A stretch of 64,000 bases of DNA, from assembly GCF_001639725.1 (NCBI RefSeq), contig NZ_LTAW01000002.1:248001-312000 (forward strand), in the 5' to 3' direction. The first letter of the stretch is position 1. Every line of letters starts with the position of its first letter. The position numbers and the translations under genes were made by a program. The notes beneath the pieces are model-generated. The model was not told the origin of the DNA. It ran no database searches and saw nothing but the letters and a program-made list of their open reading frames with translations. Of the stretch, positions 44,220 to 53,504 are shown one piece after another. The stretch is from Marinomonas atlantica. Lineage in GTDB: Bacteria; Pseudomonadota; Gammaproteobacteria; Pseudomonadales; Marinomonadaceae.

Positions 44220-45518
44220 CTAAATGAGTGTATCGAATGCTTCACGGGTTAGGTTTCGCACACCCTCTATGCCGACAACAATATTGTCTTCAATACGGAT
44301 TCCACCATGAGACATAAGCTTATCGATTTTCTTGAGATTGCATCCATGGTTGGGCTGCTGGGCTTTAAGTTTTTCAATCAACATGGGAATGAAGTACAAA
44401 CCTGGTTCTATGGTAATCACCATATTAGGGCATAAATCACGAGTCAGTCGTAGGAAAGGGCTGTCAGCAGGGGGATTTTGTAGTGTGCCTGTTGCATCGA
44501 GCTGACGTCCACCCACATCATGTACTTGAAGGCCTAAGAAATGCCCTAAACCATGAGGATAAAAGTGGTGGGGGATTTGCTTAGCCAACTGCTCCTCAAT
44601 GCTGAGTGAGCAAAGGTCATGCTGTTTTAGCAGGTGGGCAACACCATGCAGTGTTTTTTGATGCAGTTCTACAAACGCAATGCCGGCAACTGCTTGGCTA
44701 GCAATGGATTGCTGCAGTGTGTCCATATCTTGAAGTAAGGCGCTGAAGTCATCATTGAGCGATGTCGTAGTGCGGGTAATATCGCTGGCGTAGCCCTGGT
44801 AACTTGCTCCCGCATCGACCAGTAATGTCAAAGGGCGGAACGGGCGCTGGGAAGATTTTTGCTCATAGTGCAAAACCGCTGCGTGTTCATTGATGCCAAC
44901 AATGTTTGGGTACGGTGTGCCGATGGCATCTTGTTGTGTGGCGTCAAGGTAAGCAAGATGGGTTTGAAGCTCGCTGGCACCTGATAAAAAAGCCTGCTGA
45001 GCGGCAAGATGGCCTTTCGCTGCAATTTGGTTTGCAGCTTCTAAGCATGCGATTTCGTAATCTGTTTTGATTGCACGGTCATAGTTCAGCCATGTCATTA
45101 AGTCATGGCGGTGGGTCAGAGAACCGATTGCATCTGGGCCAATGAAGGCACTGTTGCTTGAAAGTGATTGCACCCAGCTATCATCGTTGACTGGAGTAAT
45201 TCGCCAGTGAGATTGCCATTCGCCTTCGGGGATGGCATTGGACATATGCCAAAAATCTTGCTGCGCTGGCCAAATTAACTCTGGCTTATCTTGCTTGATG
45301 ACAATAAAACTGCCCGCAGGCAATGCAAAAGGAAGCCACTGTTGAGCCGCCGCAAAGGGCTTAAAAGGGTGGGCGTTATCGTCTTCAAAGTAGTGACTTA
45401 ATGAACCTGCACTTACCACGATGGTGTCCAGTTGAAATTGACTGATCGCAATGCGATAGCGCTGTAGTAATGTTTCTAAATGTCGAATGTACAAAGCATT
45501 ATCCATAGTGTTGTTCAC
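44220..45518 (-). CDS. pepQ: Xaa-Pro dipeptidase
   Basis: An M24-family dipeptidase that cleaves dipeptides with C-terminal proline. The 432 residues align along their length with E. coli PepQ (443). Metal-binding blocks are LLVDAGASYQGYASDITRT (two Asp), HGLGHFLGLQVHDVGG (His), TIEPGLYFIP (Glu) and GGIRIEDNIVV (Glu). The GTG at 45518 has AAGGA about 9 bp upstream; an ATG four codons later is an alternative. It is preceded by 91 bp without a clear terminator. Confidence 0.9.
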   Translation of the reverse strand: MNNTMDNALYIRHLETLLQRYRIAISQFQLDTIVVSAGSLSHYFEDDNAHPFKPFAAAQQWLPFALPAGSFIVIKQDKPELIWPAQQDFWHMSNAIPEGEWQSHWRITPVNDDSWVQSLSSNSAFIGPDAIGSLTHRHDLMTWLNYDRAIKTDYEIACLEAANQIAAKGHLAAQQAFLSGASELQTHLAYLDATQQDAIGTPYPNIVGINEHAAVLHYEQKSSQRPFRPLTLLVDAGASYQGYASDITRTTTSLNDDFSALLQDMDTLQQSIASQAVAGIAFVELHQKTLHGVAHLLKQHDLCSLSIEEQLAKQIPHHFYPHGLGHFLGLQVHDVGGRQLDATGTLQNPPADSPFLRLTRDLCPNMVITIEPGLYFIPMLIEKLKAQQPNHGCNLKKIDKLMSHGGIRIEDNIVVGIEGVRNLTREAFDTLI

Positions 45519-45609
45519 TTTATTTAATCCTTAGGGCTCAACTGGACATGATATGTTCAGCTTAGCGATTAATTGGGTCTGAACTCTTTATAAGCAGACG
45601 CCATCGAAT

Positions 45610-46617
45610 CTATTGTATTGGCATGTTTAGAATGGTTATGTAATTCACTTCGTCGGGCGTTTGGCGAGGAGACGTTTCATACACTTCTAGGCTCATGCGT
45701 TGTTTAGCATGTTTGTAACCATGTAGTCTGCTGTAAGTATGCAGGACATGCCAAGCCAGCCACAGATGTTGATAACTGCCTTGATATTTAAGACCAACGT
45801 ATTGACCCTTAAATGTTATTTTCTCCGGCTGTGCCTCACAGGGGCTAAAGCATTGAATGGGAATACCGAGTTTTCCGACAAAATAGTGCTGACTAAGGTT
45901 TGCGGCCTCATAAAGCGCAAAACGAGGGCCTGCTGGCGGATTATCAGGGCCTAATGCTGTATTTAAGTCGCGAAAGCCTTGTTCCATTTTCATCGACATA
46001 GGGCGGTCACTCACGATGAACGGGCGTGTAACAGCGTCGACGTTTTGCAGGGTACGAGAGCCTTGTACGTCAAAGTGAATCGCTTCATCGTGAGAGGATG
46101 GCATGCGCGCTTTTAAGCGAATCAGCAATAAACGCATGTCAGAGTGTAATTGTTTAAGTTCTGTACTTTGGCGATAGCGATGCCAAAAATTGAGTTCACT
46201 GCTGGCAGTAACGGTTAATAACGATTGTTGGTCTTCAGTTTGAGTAAGTTCAACTTGAACCTGAATGGGGTTCAAATAAAAGTGATCCGACGTCACATAA
46301 AAACGAATTAATTTTAGGTCGTTACCCTGCTCTATATGGCAAGAAAGTGTGCCTAAATGTTGGCCTTTGAGCTGGATCAAAGCACCGTTCAAGGAGTGAC
46401 TGTTACTTTGGTTTACCAGTACTGATGCACTTTCGTCATACAGTCCCCACGGCAACCAGCTCGGCCAAAACTCTAATTGCAAAGTATGCTCTTGCAACGA
46501 GTCAACGGGAGAGGTTAGTAATGTCGAGTGATGTACGTAAAGGTATTTTTGCGTAAATAAAACATAGCCAGCTACAAAGAGTAGCATCACGGCGATTATG
46601 ATAAGCCCAATGATCAC
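45610..46617 (-). CDS. membrane-anchored protein with SRPBCC-like and GyrI-like effector-binding domains
   Basis: A 335-residue protein with one N-terminal membrane helix (MIIGLIIIAVMLLFVAGYVLF). A polyketide-cyclase/SRPBCC-like region follows (EFWPSWLPWGLYDESASV), and the C-terminal part resembles the small-molecule-binding GyrI/AraC effector domain (PPAGPRFALYE and YETSPRQTPDEVNYITILNMPI). This pairing is known in uncharacterised envelope proteins. Role unknown. It may be co-transcribed with pepQ. Confidence 0.65.
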   Translation of the reverse strand: MIIGLIIIAVMLLFVAGYVLFTQKYLYVHHSTLLTSPVDSLQEHTLQLEFWPSWLPWGLYDESASVLVNQSNSHSLNGALIQLKGQHLGTLSCHIEQGNDLKLIRFYVTSDHFYLNPIQVQVELTQTEDQQSLLTVTASSELNFWHRYRQSTELKQLHSDMRLLLIRLKARMPSSHDEAIHFDVQGSRTLQNVDAVTRPFIVSDRPMSMKMEQGFRDLNTALGPDNPPAGPRFALYEAANLSQHYFVGKLGIPIQCFSPCEAQPEKITFKGQYVGLKYQGSYQHLWLAWHVLHTYSRLHGYKHAKQRMSLEVYETSPRQTPDEVNYITILNMPIQ

Positions 46618-46764
46618 GGTCTTGCGCTCCTTACTGCCTCGTTACTGCGGACAGAAGTGAAATCCATTCGGTTCTTTAATGTCCCTAAAATTGGAGAAAA
46701 AGGCAAATCCTATGATTAATATAGTAAGATTTAGGGTATGAGAGCAACTGTTAAGGGGAAAGCC

Positions 46765-47430
46765 ATGCAGACGCAAAAGGTGTTAGTGTGGGATTGGCCT
46801 GTCAGGCTGATGCACTGGCTATTGGCATTATTATTTACTGGGCTGATCATCACTGGAAAAAGTGATGGCGATTTTATGGAGTTACATTTTTACTTTGGCT
46901 ATGGTCTATCTGCCGTCATTATCGCTCGTGTGATCTATGGTTTTATCGGGTCGGACTTCGCCAGATTTAAACAATTTTTATACCATCCAGTGGACATAAT
47001 TAACTACAGTAAAACTTTACTACTGGGAAAGGGAAAAGAGTACTTAGGTCATAATCCAGTTGGTGGCGTTATGGTAATTTTGTTGTTGCTGGCTTTGACG
47101 GTGCAGTGGGGAAGTGGTTTATTTAGCAGCGACGAAATTTTTTGGTTTGGACCTTTTTATGGTTCTGTCTCAGATGAGATGACCGCTCAATTAGGCAGTA
47201 TCCATCATTTTTTACCTAATGTTCTATTGGCATTGGTGGCCTTACATATCTTGGCTGTGTTGTACCATGAAGTGCGTTTCAAAGAGCGTTTAGTCGCAGC
47301 CATGTTGCACGGTAAAAAGCCACATAGTGGTGAGTCTATAGAGACGATACAAACACCGCGGGTAGGCGTAGTGTTGTCATTAGGCTTAGGGTTGGCATGG
47401 CTGGCTTGGTTGTGGAATATCCCAGTATAA
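46765..47430 (+). CDS. cytochrome b561-type membrane protein
   Basis: A 221-residue inner-membrane protein with four to five helices and paired histidines for heme b: RLMHWLLAL in helix 1, ELHFYFGYG in helix 2 and SIHHFLPNVLLALVALHILAVLYHEV in the last pair (two segments). Such proteins shuttle electrons between quinone and periplasmic or diheme cytochromes. ATG 46765 with AAGGGGAA was preferred over ATG 46738. It is convergent with yebG. Confidence 0.88.
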   Translation: MQTQKVLVWDWPVRLMHWLLALLFTGLIITGKSDGDFMELHFYFGYGLSAVIIARVIYGFIGSDFARFKQFLYHPVDIINYSKTLLLGKGKEYLGHNPVGGVMVILLLLALTVQWGSGLFSSDEIFWFGPFYGSVSDEMTAQLGSIHHFLPNVLLALVALHILAVLYHEVRFKERLVAAMLHGKKPHSGESIETIQTPRVGVVLSLGLGLAWLAWLWNIPV

Positions 47431-47432
47431 GA

Positions 47433-47466
47433 AAAAATCAGTGATGCAGCTTAAGCTGCATCACTG
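47433..47466. terminator. terminator between cytochrome b561 and yebG genes
   Basis: CAGTGATGCAGC (47439-47450) and GCTGCATCACTG (47455-47466) form a perfect 12-bp stem with a TTAA loop. On the minus strand it is followed by ATTTTTTC, so it mainly ends yebG, whose stop codon lies in the loop. Confidence 0.88.
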
Positions 47467-47876
47467 TCGCCATAGATCTCATCTTTGTTGTAATCAATAG
47501 CATCATCACTGGTACGGTAGTCTTCGCCATTATCGTCAACATAAGAGCTTTCATCCGGCTCGATTACCAAATCTTCAAGTACATCAGAGTCTGACTTGTT
47601 GCCTGCTTTAGATGTATTTTCATTGTTCGGCTTTTTAGGTGCTTTCTTGCGTTTATTTCCGAACGCTTCAAGCACATCGTCTTTGTTTTCGGCTAAGTAC
47701 ATCGCTAGCTTAGCAGTCAATTTTTCATCGTCTACAACGCCGCTGGACAGCAGTAAATCTTCTAAGCTTTCTGCAGTTTCCAATAGCTTGTCATAGTGAT
47801 CTGCTTCCGCTTTAGAGGAGAAGGTCATCTTTTCAACACCATTGCGTTCAACAACATATTTAATTACGACAGGCAT
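47451..47876 (-). CDS. yebG: DNA damage-inducible protein YebG
   Basis: A 141-residue SOS protein. The N-terminal 70 residues (VIKYVVERNGVEKMTFSSKAEADHYDKLL) match E. coli YebG, while the C-terminal half is a longer acidic, low-complexity tail. Function is unknown beyond LexA control. The start at 47876 follows GAGG; a GTG nine bases upstream is in frame but overlaps the site. A near-consensus LexA box lies 21-40 bp upstream. Confidence 0.9.
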   Translation of the reverse strand: MPVVIKYVVERNGVEKMTFSSKAEADHYDKLLETAESLEDLLLSSGVVDDEKLTAKLAMYLAENKDDVLEAFGNKRKKAPKKPNNENTSKAGNKSDSDVLEDLVIEPDESSYVDDNGEDYRTSDDAIDYNKDEIYGDSDAA

Positions 47877-47896
47877 AAATCGCACCTCATTTAGAA

Positions 47897-47916
47897 TACT
47901 GTATAAATATACAGAT
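47897..47916 (-). promoter_or_regulatory. LexA (SOS) box of yebG
   Basis: TACTGTATAAATATACAGAT matches the CTGT-N8-ACAG consensus with an AT-rich centre. Position directly upstream of yebG implies SOS induction. Confidence 0.92.
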
Positions 47917-48003
47917 AATAATTTAGGCTTGTCTAGTATTTTGTTTGGCTAATAGCAGGGACATTGGTAAAGTGGCGACAAATTAAGAGGGCTTAAAGAA
48001 ATT

Positions 48004-48858
48004 ATGTTTGGCGTTGAGTGGTCTGAAATTAATTGGTCGGTGTTAACGGACAATTTTGAATACATAGCTACGTTATTTTGGATATTAGGCGTTGTGCTTA
48101 TTGGTCGTTATGTCAAACGACTACTGCGCGCCAATGAAAAGCTCGATGTTGATCGCAAGCGTCGCCGATTAAATACTGTCGATAATGTGTTTAACCTACT
48201 TATCGTGATTGGTCTGGTGATGATTTGGTCAGCGGAGTTGCAAGACATTGCCATTTCCATTGCCGCGTTTATGGTCGCATTAGTCATAGCCACGAAAGAA
48301 TTTATTTCATGTATTGTTGGTGCTTTTTATAAGGCCAGCACACGGCCTTATACGGTAGGGGATTGGGTACGCATCGGTCACTACGATGGAGAGGTCACCG
48401 ACAGCGATTGGTTGTCTACCACCTTGTTTGAAGTAGACTTTAAAGGCGGCAGCTACGCCTACACTGGCCGGACAACCGTTGTGCCAAACAGTGTATTGCT
48501 GACCAACTCGGTGCAAAACTTAAACTACATGCGTCGTTATATTGAACATACCTTTTCGATTTCTAGACTGACAGACGACGTAAATTTGTTTGAAATAAAA
48601 GAACCGATCCTTGCCAAAATAAAAGAATACAGTGAACACTTTCGTGAAGTGGCGATTCGATATAACCATTTGATCGAAAAACGCTTGGATATCAAAATAG
48701 CTGGTCCTGAACCGACAGTAAGGGTTCGTACGACGATTGAAGGCTATAACGTGTTTACCGTCTCTCTGTTTTGTCCAACACAGGAAGCGGCAGAGATAGA
48801 GCAAAAAGTTACCGAAGACTTTATGCGTATTTGGTTTGATAAAAAGCGTCAATTGTAG
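48004..48858 (+). CDS. MscS-family mechanosensitive channel
   Basis: A 284-residue small MscS-type channel. Three N-terminal membrane helices lead into the beta domain with PYTVGDWVRIGHYDGEVTDSD and TTVVPNSVLLTNSVQNLNY, followed by a C-terminal alpha/beta domain. Opens on hypo-osmotic shock to release solutes. A charged loop KRRRLNTVDNV precedes the third helix. It lies 11 bp before the YceB-like lipoprotein gene. Confidence 0.88.
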   Translation: MFGVEWSEINWSVLTDNFEYIATLFWILGVVLIGRYVKRLLRANEKLDVDRKRRRLNTVDNVFNLLIVIGLVMIWSAELQDIAISIAAFMVALVIATKEFISCIVGAFYKASTRPYTVGDWVRIGHYDGEVTDSDWLSTTLFEVDFKGGSYAYTGRTTVVPNSVLLTNSVQNLNYMRRYIEHTFSISRLTDDVNLFEIKEPILAKIKEYSEHFREVAIRYNHLIEKRLDIKIAGPEPTVRVRTTIEGYNVFTVSLFCPTQEAAEIEQKVTEDFMRIWFDKKRQL

Positions 48859-48869
48859 GAGGCGCGAAC

Positions 48870-49454
48870 ATGATGAAGAAAAAGCTTATGTGGCTAGCGG
48901 GCTTGGCGGTGACAGTGATGTTGTCCGGTTGCTCGGATATGAGTGTGACCGAAGAAGAGTTAAACCATGAAGTCGCGCAGCGTTTGCAAACGTCTCAGCC
49001 AGATATTATTCAGCTGACACTAGAAGATTCTACGTTAAACCTTGATCTATTGATCAAACAAGCCAAAATTGACCTTACCCAGCGTGATGGTGGGTTGGTG
49101 ATGGTCGATATGAAAACCGACATTCGCGGAACATTGAATGTATTTGGTCAAGACATGAGTATGAAAGCTCAGCTCGATCCCTCGTTCGAGTCGGGACTGC
49201 GTATTGAAGAAGACCGTGTGTATTTAGTCGGCGCCAAGTTGACCCAAGTAACGGTTCAGGGCTCTAGCATCAGTGATCAAATGTTGCGTAATACGCTCGG
49301 CTCACTGCACGATGAGTTTGAAAAAGCACTGGCAGATTACTTTAATACTCACCCTGTGTATGTGCTTGACCATGATGCGATGGAAAAAGCCGCCGCGAGA
49401 ATGGTGAAGAATATCGTCATTACTGATGACAGCATTGAATTTATGATTTTTTAG
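48870..49454 (+). CDS. DUF1439 (YceB-like) lipoprotein
   Basis: A 194-residue lipoprotein with signal and lipobox LSGC (Cys near residue 21). The body reads DIIQLTLEDSTLNLDLLIKQAK and resembles E. coli YceB, a DUF1439 protein with a BPI/TULIP-like lipid-binding fold. Its exact role is not known. AGGAGGCG precedes the ATG, and the gene is probably co-transcribed with the MscS gene. Confidence 0.82.
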   Translation: MMKKKLMWLAGLAVTVMLSGCSDMSVTEEELNHEVAQRLQTSQPDIIQLTLEDSTLNLDLLIKQAKIDLTQRDGGLVMVDMKTDIRGTLNVFGQDMSMKAQLDPSFESGLRIEEDRVYLVGAKLTQVTVQGSSISDQMLRNTLGSLHDEFEKALADYFNTHPVYVLDHDAMEKAAARMVKNIVITDDSIEFMIF

Positions 49455-49509
49455 GTAACAAGTGCCGTTTAAGTTAGCATGGCACTCTTTTTAGAAATGA
49501 GGATACTCT

Positions 49510-49989
49510 ATGTCTATTGCAGACAACACAGTAGTGCAATTCCACTACACACTTCGTGAAGGCGATACGCTAATTGAAACATCGGCTGGCAATGATCCTT
49601 TGGCGTACTTACATGGCCACGGCAACATCATTCCTGGCCTTGAAAAAGCCATGCTGGGTAAATCAGCAGGTGATGAGTTTGAAGTCACTGTGCCATGTAG
49701 TGAAGGTTACGGCGAGCGTCAGGACGACAAAACTCAACAAATCCCTGTGAAGCACCTACACGGTGCTAAAAAGTGGAAGCCTGGTATGGTTGCCACCGTT
49801 CGCACTGACCAAGGTGCACGTCAAGTGACTATTGTTAAAGCAGGTCTGAAGCACGCGACAGTAGACCTAAACCACCCATTGGCAGGTAAAGAGCTTACGT
49901 TCTCTGTACAAGTTATCGACACGCGTGAAGCGACTGAAGAGGAAGTTTCTCATGGTCATGCCCACGGTGTAGGCGGTCATCACCACTAA
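49510..49989 (+). CDS. slyD: FKBP-type peptidyl-prolyl isomerase, SlyD-like
   Basis: A 159-residue cis-trans prolyl isomerase and chaperone. It shows DNTVVQFHYTL, DPLAYLHGHGNIIPGLEKAM and an inserted-flap domain (VPCSEGYGERQDDKTQQIP). The histidine-rich tail (HGHAHGVGGHHH) can bind nickel or other metals, as in SlyD, though it is shorter than in E. coli. GAGGA lies upstream. Confidence 0.92.
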   Translation: MSIADNTVVQFHYTLREGDTLIETSAGNDPLAYLHGHGNIIPGLEKAMLGKSAGDEFEVTVPCSEGYGERQDDKTQQIPVKHLHGAKKWKPGMVATVRTDQGARQVTIVKAGLKHATVDLNHPLAGKELTFSVQVIDTREATEEEVSHGHAHGVGGHHH

Positions 49990-50220
49990 GTTCTGATCAC
50001 ATTGCTGTCGGTTTTTTATTGATCGACAGCAATGATCCCCATCTTGTTATGTTGTTCCCCCTTCTTTTAGAACACCTCAATATTTCGTTTAAAACGCGTA
50101 AAAAGCCCCTATCTTTGCGCTAAAAATCGTTTTCCCTATTTTTTGAACACATCTAAAACGTTATAAAGCAGTATTAATAATCGATTCGTGACTTGACAAG
50201 TCTAGACTTCAATGATTAAT

Positions 50221-50235
50221 TGATAATTATTATCA
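50221..50235 (+). promoter_or_regulatory. Fur box upstream of fagA-fumC
   Basis: TGATAATTATTATCA is a perfect palindrome matching the core of the Fur consensus (GATAAT dyads). It lies 22-36 bp before the fagA start, so iron-replete Fur should repress the operon. Confidence 0.88.
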
Positions 50236-50257
50236 TTTGCATCGAGGGTGTTTCATC

Positions 50258-50614
50258 ATGACTTCTCATATCGTTCCGTTTTCTGTAATCGAACAAACCA
50301 TCAAACGTGGCGTGGCGGCTGACTCACCAAAAGTGTTGTTTCAGTATCTAGATACCAGTGAAGCTTATGCCGAGCAGATTGGTATTTCAGATGCATACGA
50401 CCTGTTCAAGCGAGTGTATCAAGTCTTATTAGAAACTGTGTGTGATGCCTCTGTGCCAATGCACTGGCGTGAACTATGCTTAGATACGATCCATCGACCA
50501 TTAATGCAATTAAAACGATTTGTGATCACCGAACAAGATGCCTTGGAGTACTTTCGTCTAGAACATGAACTGCGTGCGTTAAGTCACTACTTCATGTCAA
50601 GCAAGCAGAGTTAG
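50258..50614 (+). CDS. fagA: FagA-like protein (Fur-associated gene upstream of fumC)
   Basis: A 118-residue cytosolic protein rich in alpha helix, without catalytic motifs I recognise. Its identity rests on context and general similarity: Pseudomonas has a Fur-regulated fagA-fumC operon with a first gene of similar size (established knowledge). ATG 50258 follows GAGGG; a TTG at 50237 overlaps the Fur box. It is 10 bp before fumC. Confidence 0.68.
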   Translation: MTSHIVPFSVIEQTIKRGVAADSPKVLFQYLDTSEAYAEQIGISDAYDLFKRVYQVLLETVCDASVPMHWRELCLDTIHRPLMQLKRFVITEQDALEYFRLEHELRALSHYFMSSKQS

Positions 50615-50624
50615 GAGTTAACCA

Positions 50625-52001
50625 ATGAACACCAGAATTGAAGCCGACAGCATGGGCGAATTAAATGTCCCTGAAGATGCGCTATACGGCGCGCAAACCC
50701 AGCGAGCAATTAATAATTTCCCTGTCAGTGGGCAATCACTTCCAGAGCCTTTTATTCGAGCATTGATACAGCTGAAGCAGGCTGCGGCCCGTGCCAACCA
50801 ATCTTTAGATTGTGTGACTGAAGAAATGTCTTCGGCGATTGATCAGGCTTGTAGCGAACTGTTGCAGCAACCCAATCTAATGCAGCATTTCCCTGTGGAT
50901 GTGTTTCAAACAGGGTCTGGTACCAGCTCCAATATGAACGCCAATGAAGTCATTGCGACACTCGCTAGCCGTAAGCTGGGCGACAAAGTAGGGCCTAACG
51001 ACCATGTGAACTTTGGTCAAAGTAGTAATGATATTATTCCCAGTACAATACATGCGAGTGCCGCCATTGAGGTCAGCAAACGCTTACTTCCAGCATTACG
51101 CCATTTACAAAGTGAGATACACACAAAAGGTCAAGCACTGAAAGGTTACACCAAAACGGGTCGTACTCATTTAATGGATGCGATGCCAGTGCGCTTTGAT
51201 CAAACCTTTAATGGCTGGGCGGCGCAGCTGCAAGACAACATTGATAATCTAAATGCCTTACTCCCTAAAGTCACTAAGCTAGCTCAAGGGGGCACCGCCG
51301 TTGGTACAGGTATCAACGCCCATCCAGATTTTTCGACCAAAATTTGCCAAGAGCTATCCGCCATTACCGAAGTGACGTTTTCACCTGCAGACGACTACTT
51401 TGCTCTAATTGGTTCGCAAGATACCGCCGTAGCATTATCAGGGGTGTTAAAAACGATCGCCGTCACCTACACGAAAATCGCTAACGATTTACGTTGGATG
51501 AACTCTGGTCCGCTCGCTGGGCTAGGGGAGATCACTCTTGAAGCACTTCAACCAGGGTCATCCATCATGCCCGGTAAAGTAAACCCCGTTATTCCCGAAG
51601 CTACGGTAATGGTAGCGGCGCAAGTGATGGGCAACGATGCCACCATCACAGTTGCAGGGCAATCGGGCAACTTTGAGTTGAATGTTATGCTTCCCGTGAT
51701 CGCCAGCAACTTATTAAGTAGCATTCAGCTACTAACTAATAGTGGGCACTTACTTGCAGATAAAGCCATTGCCACTTTGACCGTGAATGAAGAAAAGTTA
51801 AATGAAGCGCTGGCTAAAAATCCAATCTTAGTCACCGCATTGAATCCGATCATCGGCTATGCAAAAGCCGCAGAAATCGCCAAAAAAGCATACCAAGAAA
51901 AACGCCCAGTGATTGATGTCGCAGCGCAAGAAACGGAACTAAGCCATGAAGAGCTCGAAGGTTTATTAGATCCCGCCAAACTGACCAAAGGTGGTTTATA
52001 G
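50625..52001 (+). CDS. fumC: class II fumarate hydratase (iron-independent)
   Basis: Interconverts fumarate and malate without an iron-sulfur cluster. The 458 residues contain the superfamily signature GSSIMPGKVNP, TGSGTSSNMNANEVIA and TGRTHLMDAMPVRF with the catalytic His. Under iron limitation Fur release would raise FumC to replace iron-dependent fumarases. A GAGTTAAC-type site precedes the ATG. Confidence 0.96.
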   Translation: MNTRIEADSMGELNVPEDALYGAQTQRAINNFPVSGQSLPEPFIRALIQLKQAAARANQSLDCVTEEMSSAIDQACSELLQQPNLMQHFPVDVFQTGSGTSSNMNANEVIATLASRKLGDKVGPNDHVNFGQSSNDIIPSTIHASAAIEVSKRLLPALRHLQSEIHTKGQALKGYTKTGRTHLMDAMPVRFDQTFNGWAAQLQDNIDNLNALLPKVTKLAQGGTAVGTGINAHPDFSTKICQELSAITEVTFSPADDYFALIGSQDTAVALSGVLKTIAVTYTKIANDLRWMNSGPLAGLGEITLEALQPGSSIMPGKVNPVIPEATVMVAAQVMGNDATITVAGQSGNFELNVMLPVIASNLLSSIQLLTNSGHLLADKAIATLTVNEEKLNEALAKNPILVTALNPIIGYAKAAEIAKKAYQEKRPVIDVAAQETELSHEELEGLLDPAKLTKGGL

Positions 52002-52051
52002 CGACACATTATTGCTAGACAAAGCGAGTCGGCCCCATCAAGGAAGATGGC

Positions 52052-52085
52052 ATGGACTGGGAGAACTTTCTCCCAGTCCATTTTT
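52052..52085 (+). terminator. bidirectional terminator after fumC
   Basis: ATGGACTGGGAGA and TCTCCCAGTCCAT form a 13-bp stem with a 4-nt loop, followed by Ts. It separates fumC from the convergent PepSY gene. Confidence 0.93.
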
Positions 52086-52096
52086 GCTTTAGGAGA

Positions 52097-53446
52097 CTAA
52101 GCCCATTTTGCTCGTAGCTTAGGAATAGACAGTAGCACTAATACATCGACTAAAACGATCACTGCCATGCCAATGGTTGCCATCGGCATCAGTAATGAAA
52201 TGGGTAGCAGTAGCCAAACCGCATGTTGCCAGCGCTTTAGGTTTTTAGGCATTGGGGGGGCAGACAGATCCAGCGCATTGCTAGGGCGACGTTTCCACCA
52301 CATCACCACACCAGAGACACACATTAGAATCACGGCCAAACAGAACACCGTGCAGGCGACTAAGTTCCAGACACCAAACTGTCCCATGTGCAAGGCAATG
52401 CCAAAGGCCATAGACTTCGCAAACCAGTTGTAATCCATAAAGCCAACATCGGCGATCCCCGAGCCTGAATAACGATCCAGATGTACCGTTCGATCATCCA
52501 ACGCGTTGTTGATATCGCGTCCCATTGTGCTGGCTGTTGCGGTAAAAACGCCTTGATCGCCACGCGGGAAATGCACTTGGAAACGAGTGAACCCCATTTC
52601 TTTAGCATCGTTCACCACACGGTCCAATGTCACCGTGTGATCACCCAATGCGGATGACTCAGGCAAAGGGGACTGCTCAAGGTTCCAAGGGATTTGCTTC
52701 ACGCCCTCTGGGTTTAAGTCGTTGTGCGTCAGTGTTGAAGACACGTTTTTAGCGCTTTTTTCGGTCGGAAATGTGCTCCATGCCTGTACCAATTTACCGC
52801 CCCAGACACTGGCCCAAGATAACCCCGAGATGCAGAAGAAAAGTAAAATAACAGCGATCCAAACACCGGTCACACTGTGCAGGTTGCGCCACATGGAGCG
52901 GCCTTTACCACGTACCGTCGTAGCCGCACGCCACTTTGATTGCCCTTTATTTGGCCACCACATGTACACGCCGGTTAGGATCAACAAAATAGTAAAACTG
53001 ATGGCAATCTCAATTAACCAATCACCGGTTAAGCCAATCATGAAGGTACCGTGGGTATCGTCCGCCCATGCGTAAAGCGAGTGGCTGACAGTTAAGTCAC
53101 CCAGTACTTCGCCCTGATAAGGATCGACAAAAACAGAGCGTGTGTCATCGTCCATTTTCACTTGAAAGCGAGTGGCGTCGGTTGCGGAATCCGACACATA
53201 AACACGTTGGATTTGATCTGCTGGGTATTGATCCGCGACCAACTGATACTGCTGTTCATAGCTCAGTGGCGTATCAGTGACTTGATCAACATAGTACAAA
53301 TCTGAGTGTTGCATGCGCTCAACAATCGGCGCAAACAGCATCATTAAACCAGTGATGGAGAGCATAATTAAAAACGGAGTGACGTATAGACCGGCGAAGA
53401 AGTGCCAGCGCCATACAGAGCGGTAAAAGTCCTTAGAACCAAACAT
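52097..53446 (-). CDS. PepSY-associated membrane protein (PiuB-like)
   Basis: A 449-residue inner-membrane protein with four to five helices. It shows the PepSY_TM blocks YRSVWRWHFFAGLYVTPFLIML, LHSVTGVWIAVILLFFCISGL and FGIALHMGQFGVWNL, whose histidines probably bind heme. Relatives are found beside TonB receptors and are thought to reduce ferric siderophores in the periplasm or inner membrane. Start 53446 (MFGSKDFY) has AGGA upstream. Position next to Fur-controlled fumC fits an iron role. Confidence 0.85.
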   Translation of the reverse strand: MFGSKDFYRSVWRWHFFAGLYVTPFLIMLSITGLMMLFAPIVERMQHSDLYYVDQVTDTPLSYEQQYQLVADQYPADQIQRVYVSDSATDATRFQVKMDDDTRSVFVDPYQGEVLGDLTVSHSLYAWADDTHGTFMIGLTGDWLIEIAISFTILLILTGVYMWWPNKGQSKWRAATTVRGKGRSMWRNLHSVTGVWIAVILLFFCISGLSWASVWGGKLVQAWSTFPTEKSAKNVSSTLTHNDLNPEGVKQIPWNLEQSPLPESSALGDHTVTLDRVVNDAKEMGFTRFQVHFPRGDQGVFTATASTMGRDINNALDDRTVHLDRYSGSGIADVGFMDYNWFAKSMAFGIALHMGQFGVWNLVACTVFCLAVILMCVSGVVMWWKRRPSNALDLSAPPMPKNLKRWQHAVWLLLPISLLMPMATIGMAVIVLVDVLVLLSIPKLRAKWA

Positions 53447-53504
53447 TAGAATTCCTGCAATTATTCGGGCATACAAAGTTGATGCCCCGACAATTGTCAG
53501 GGCA

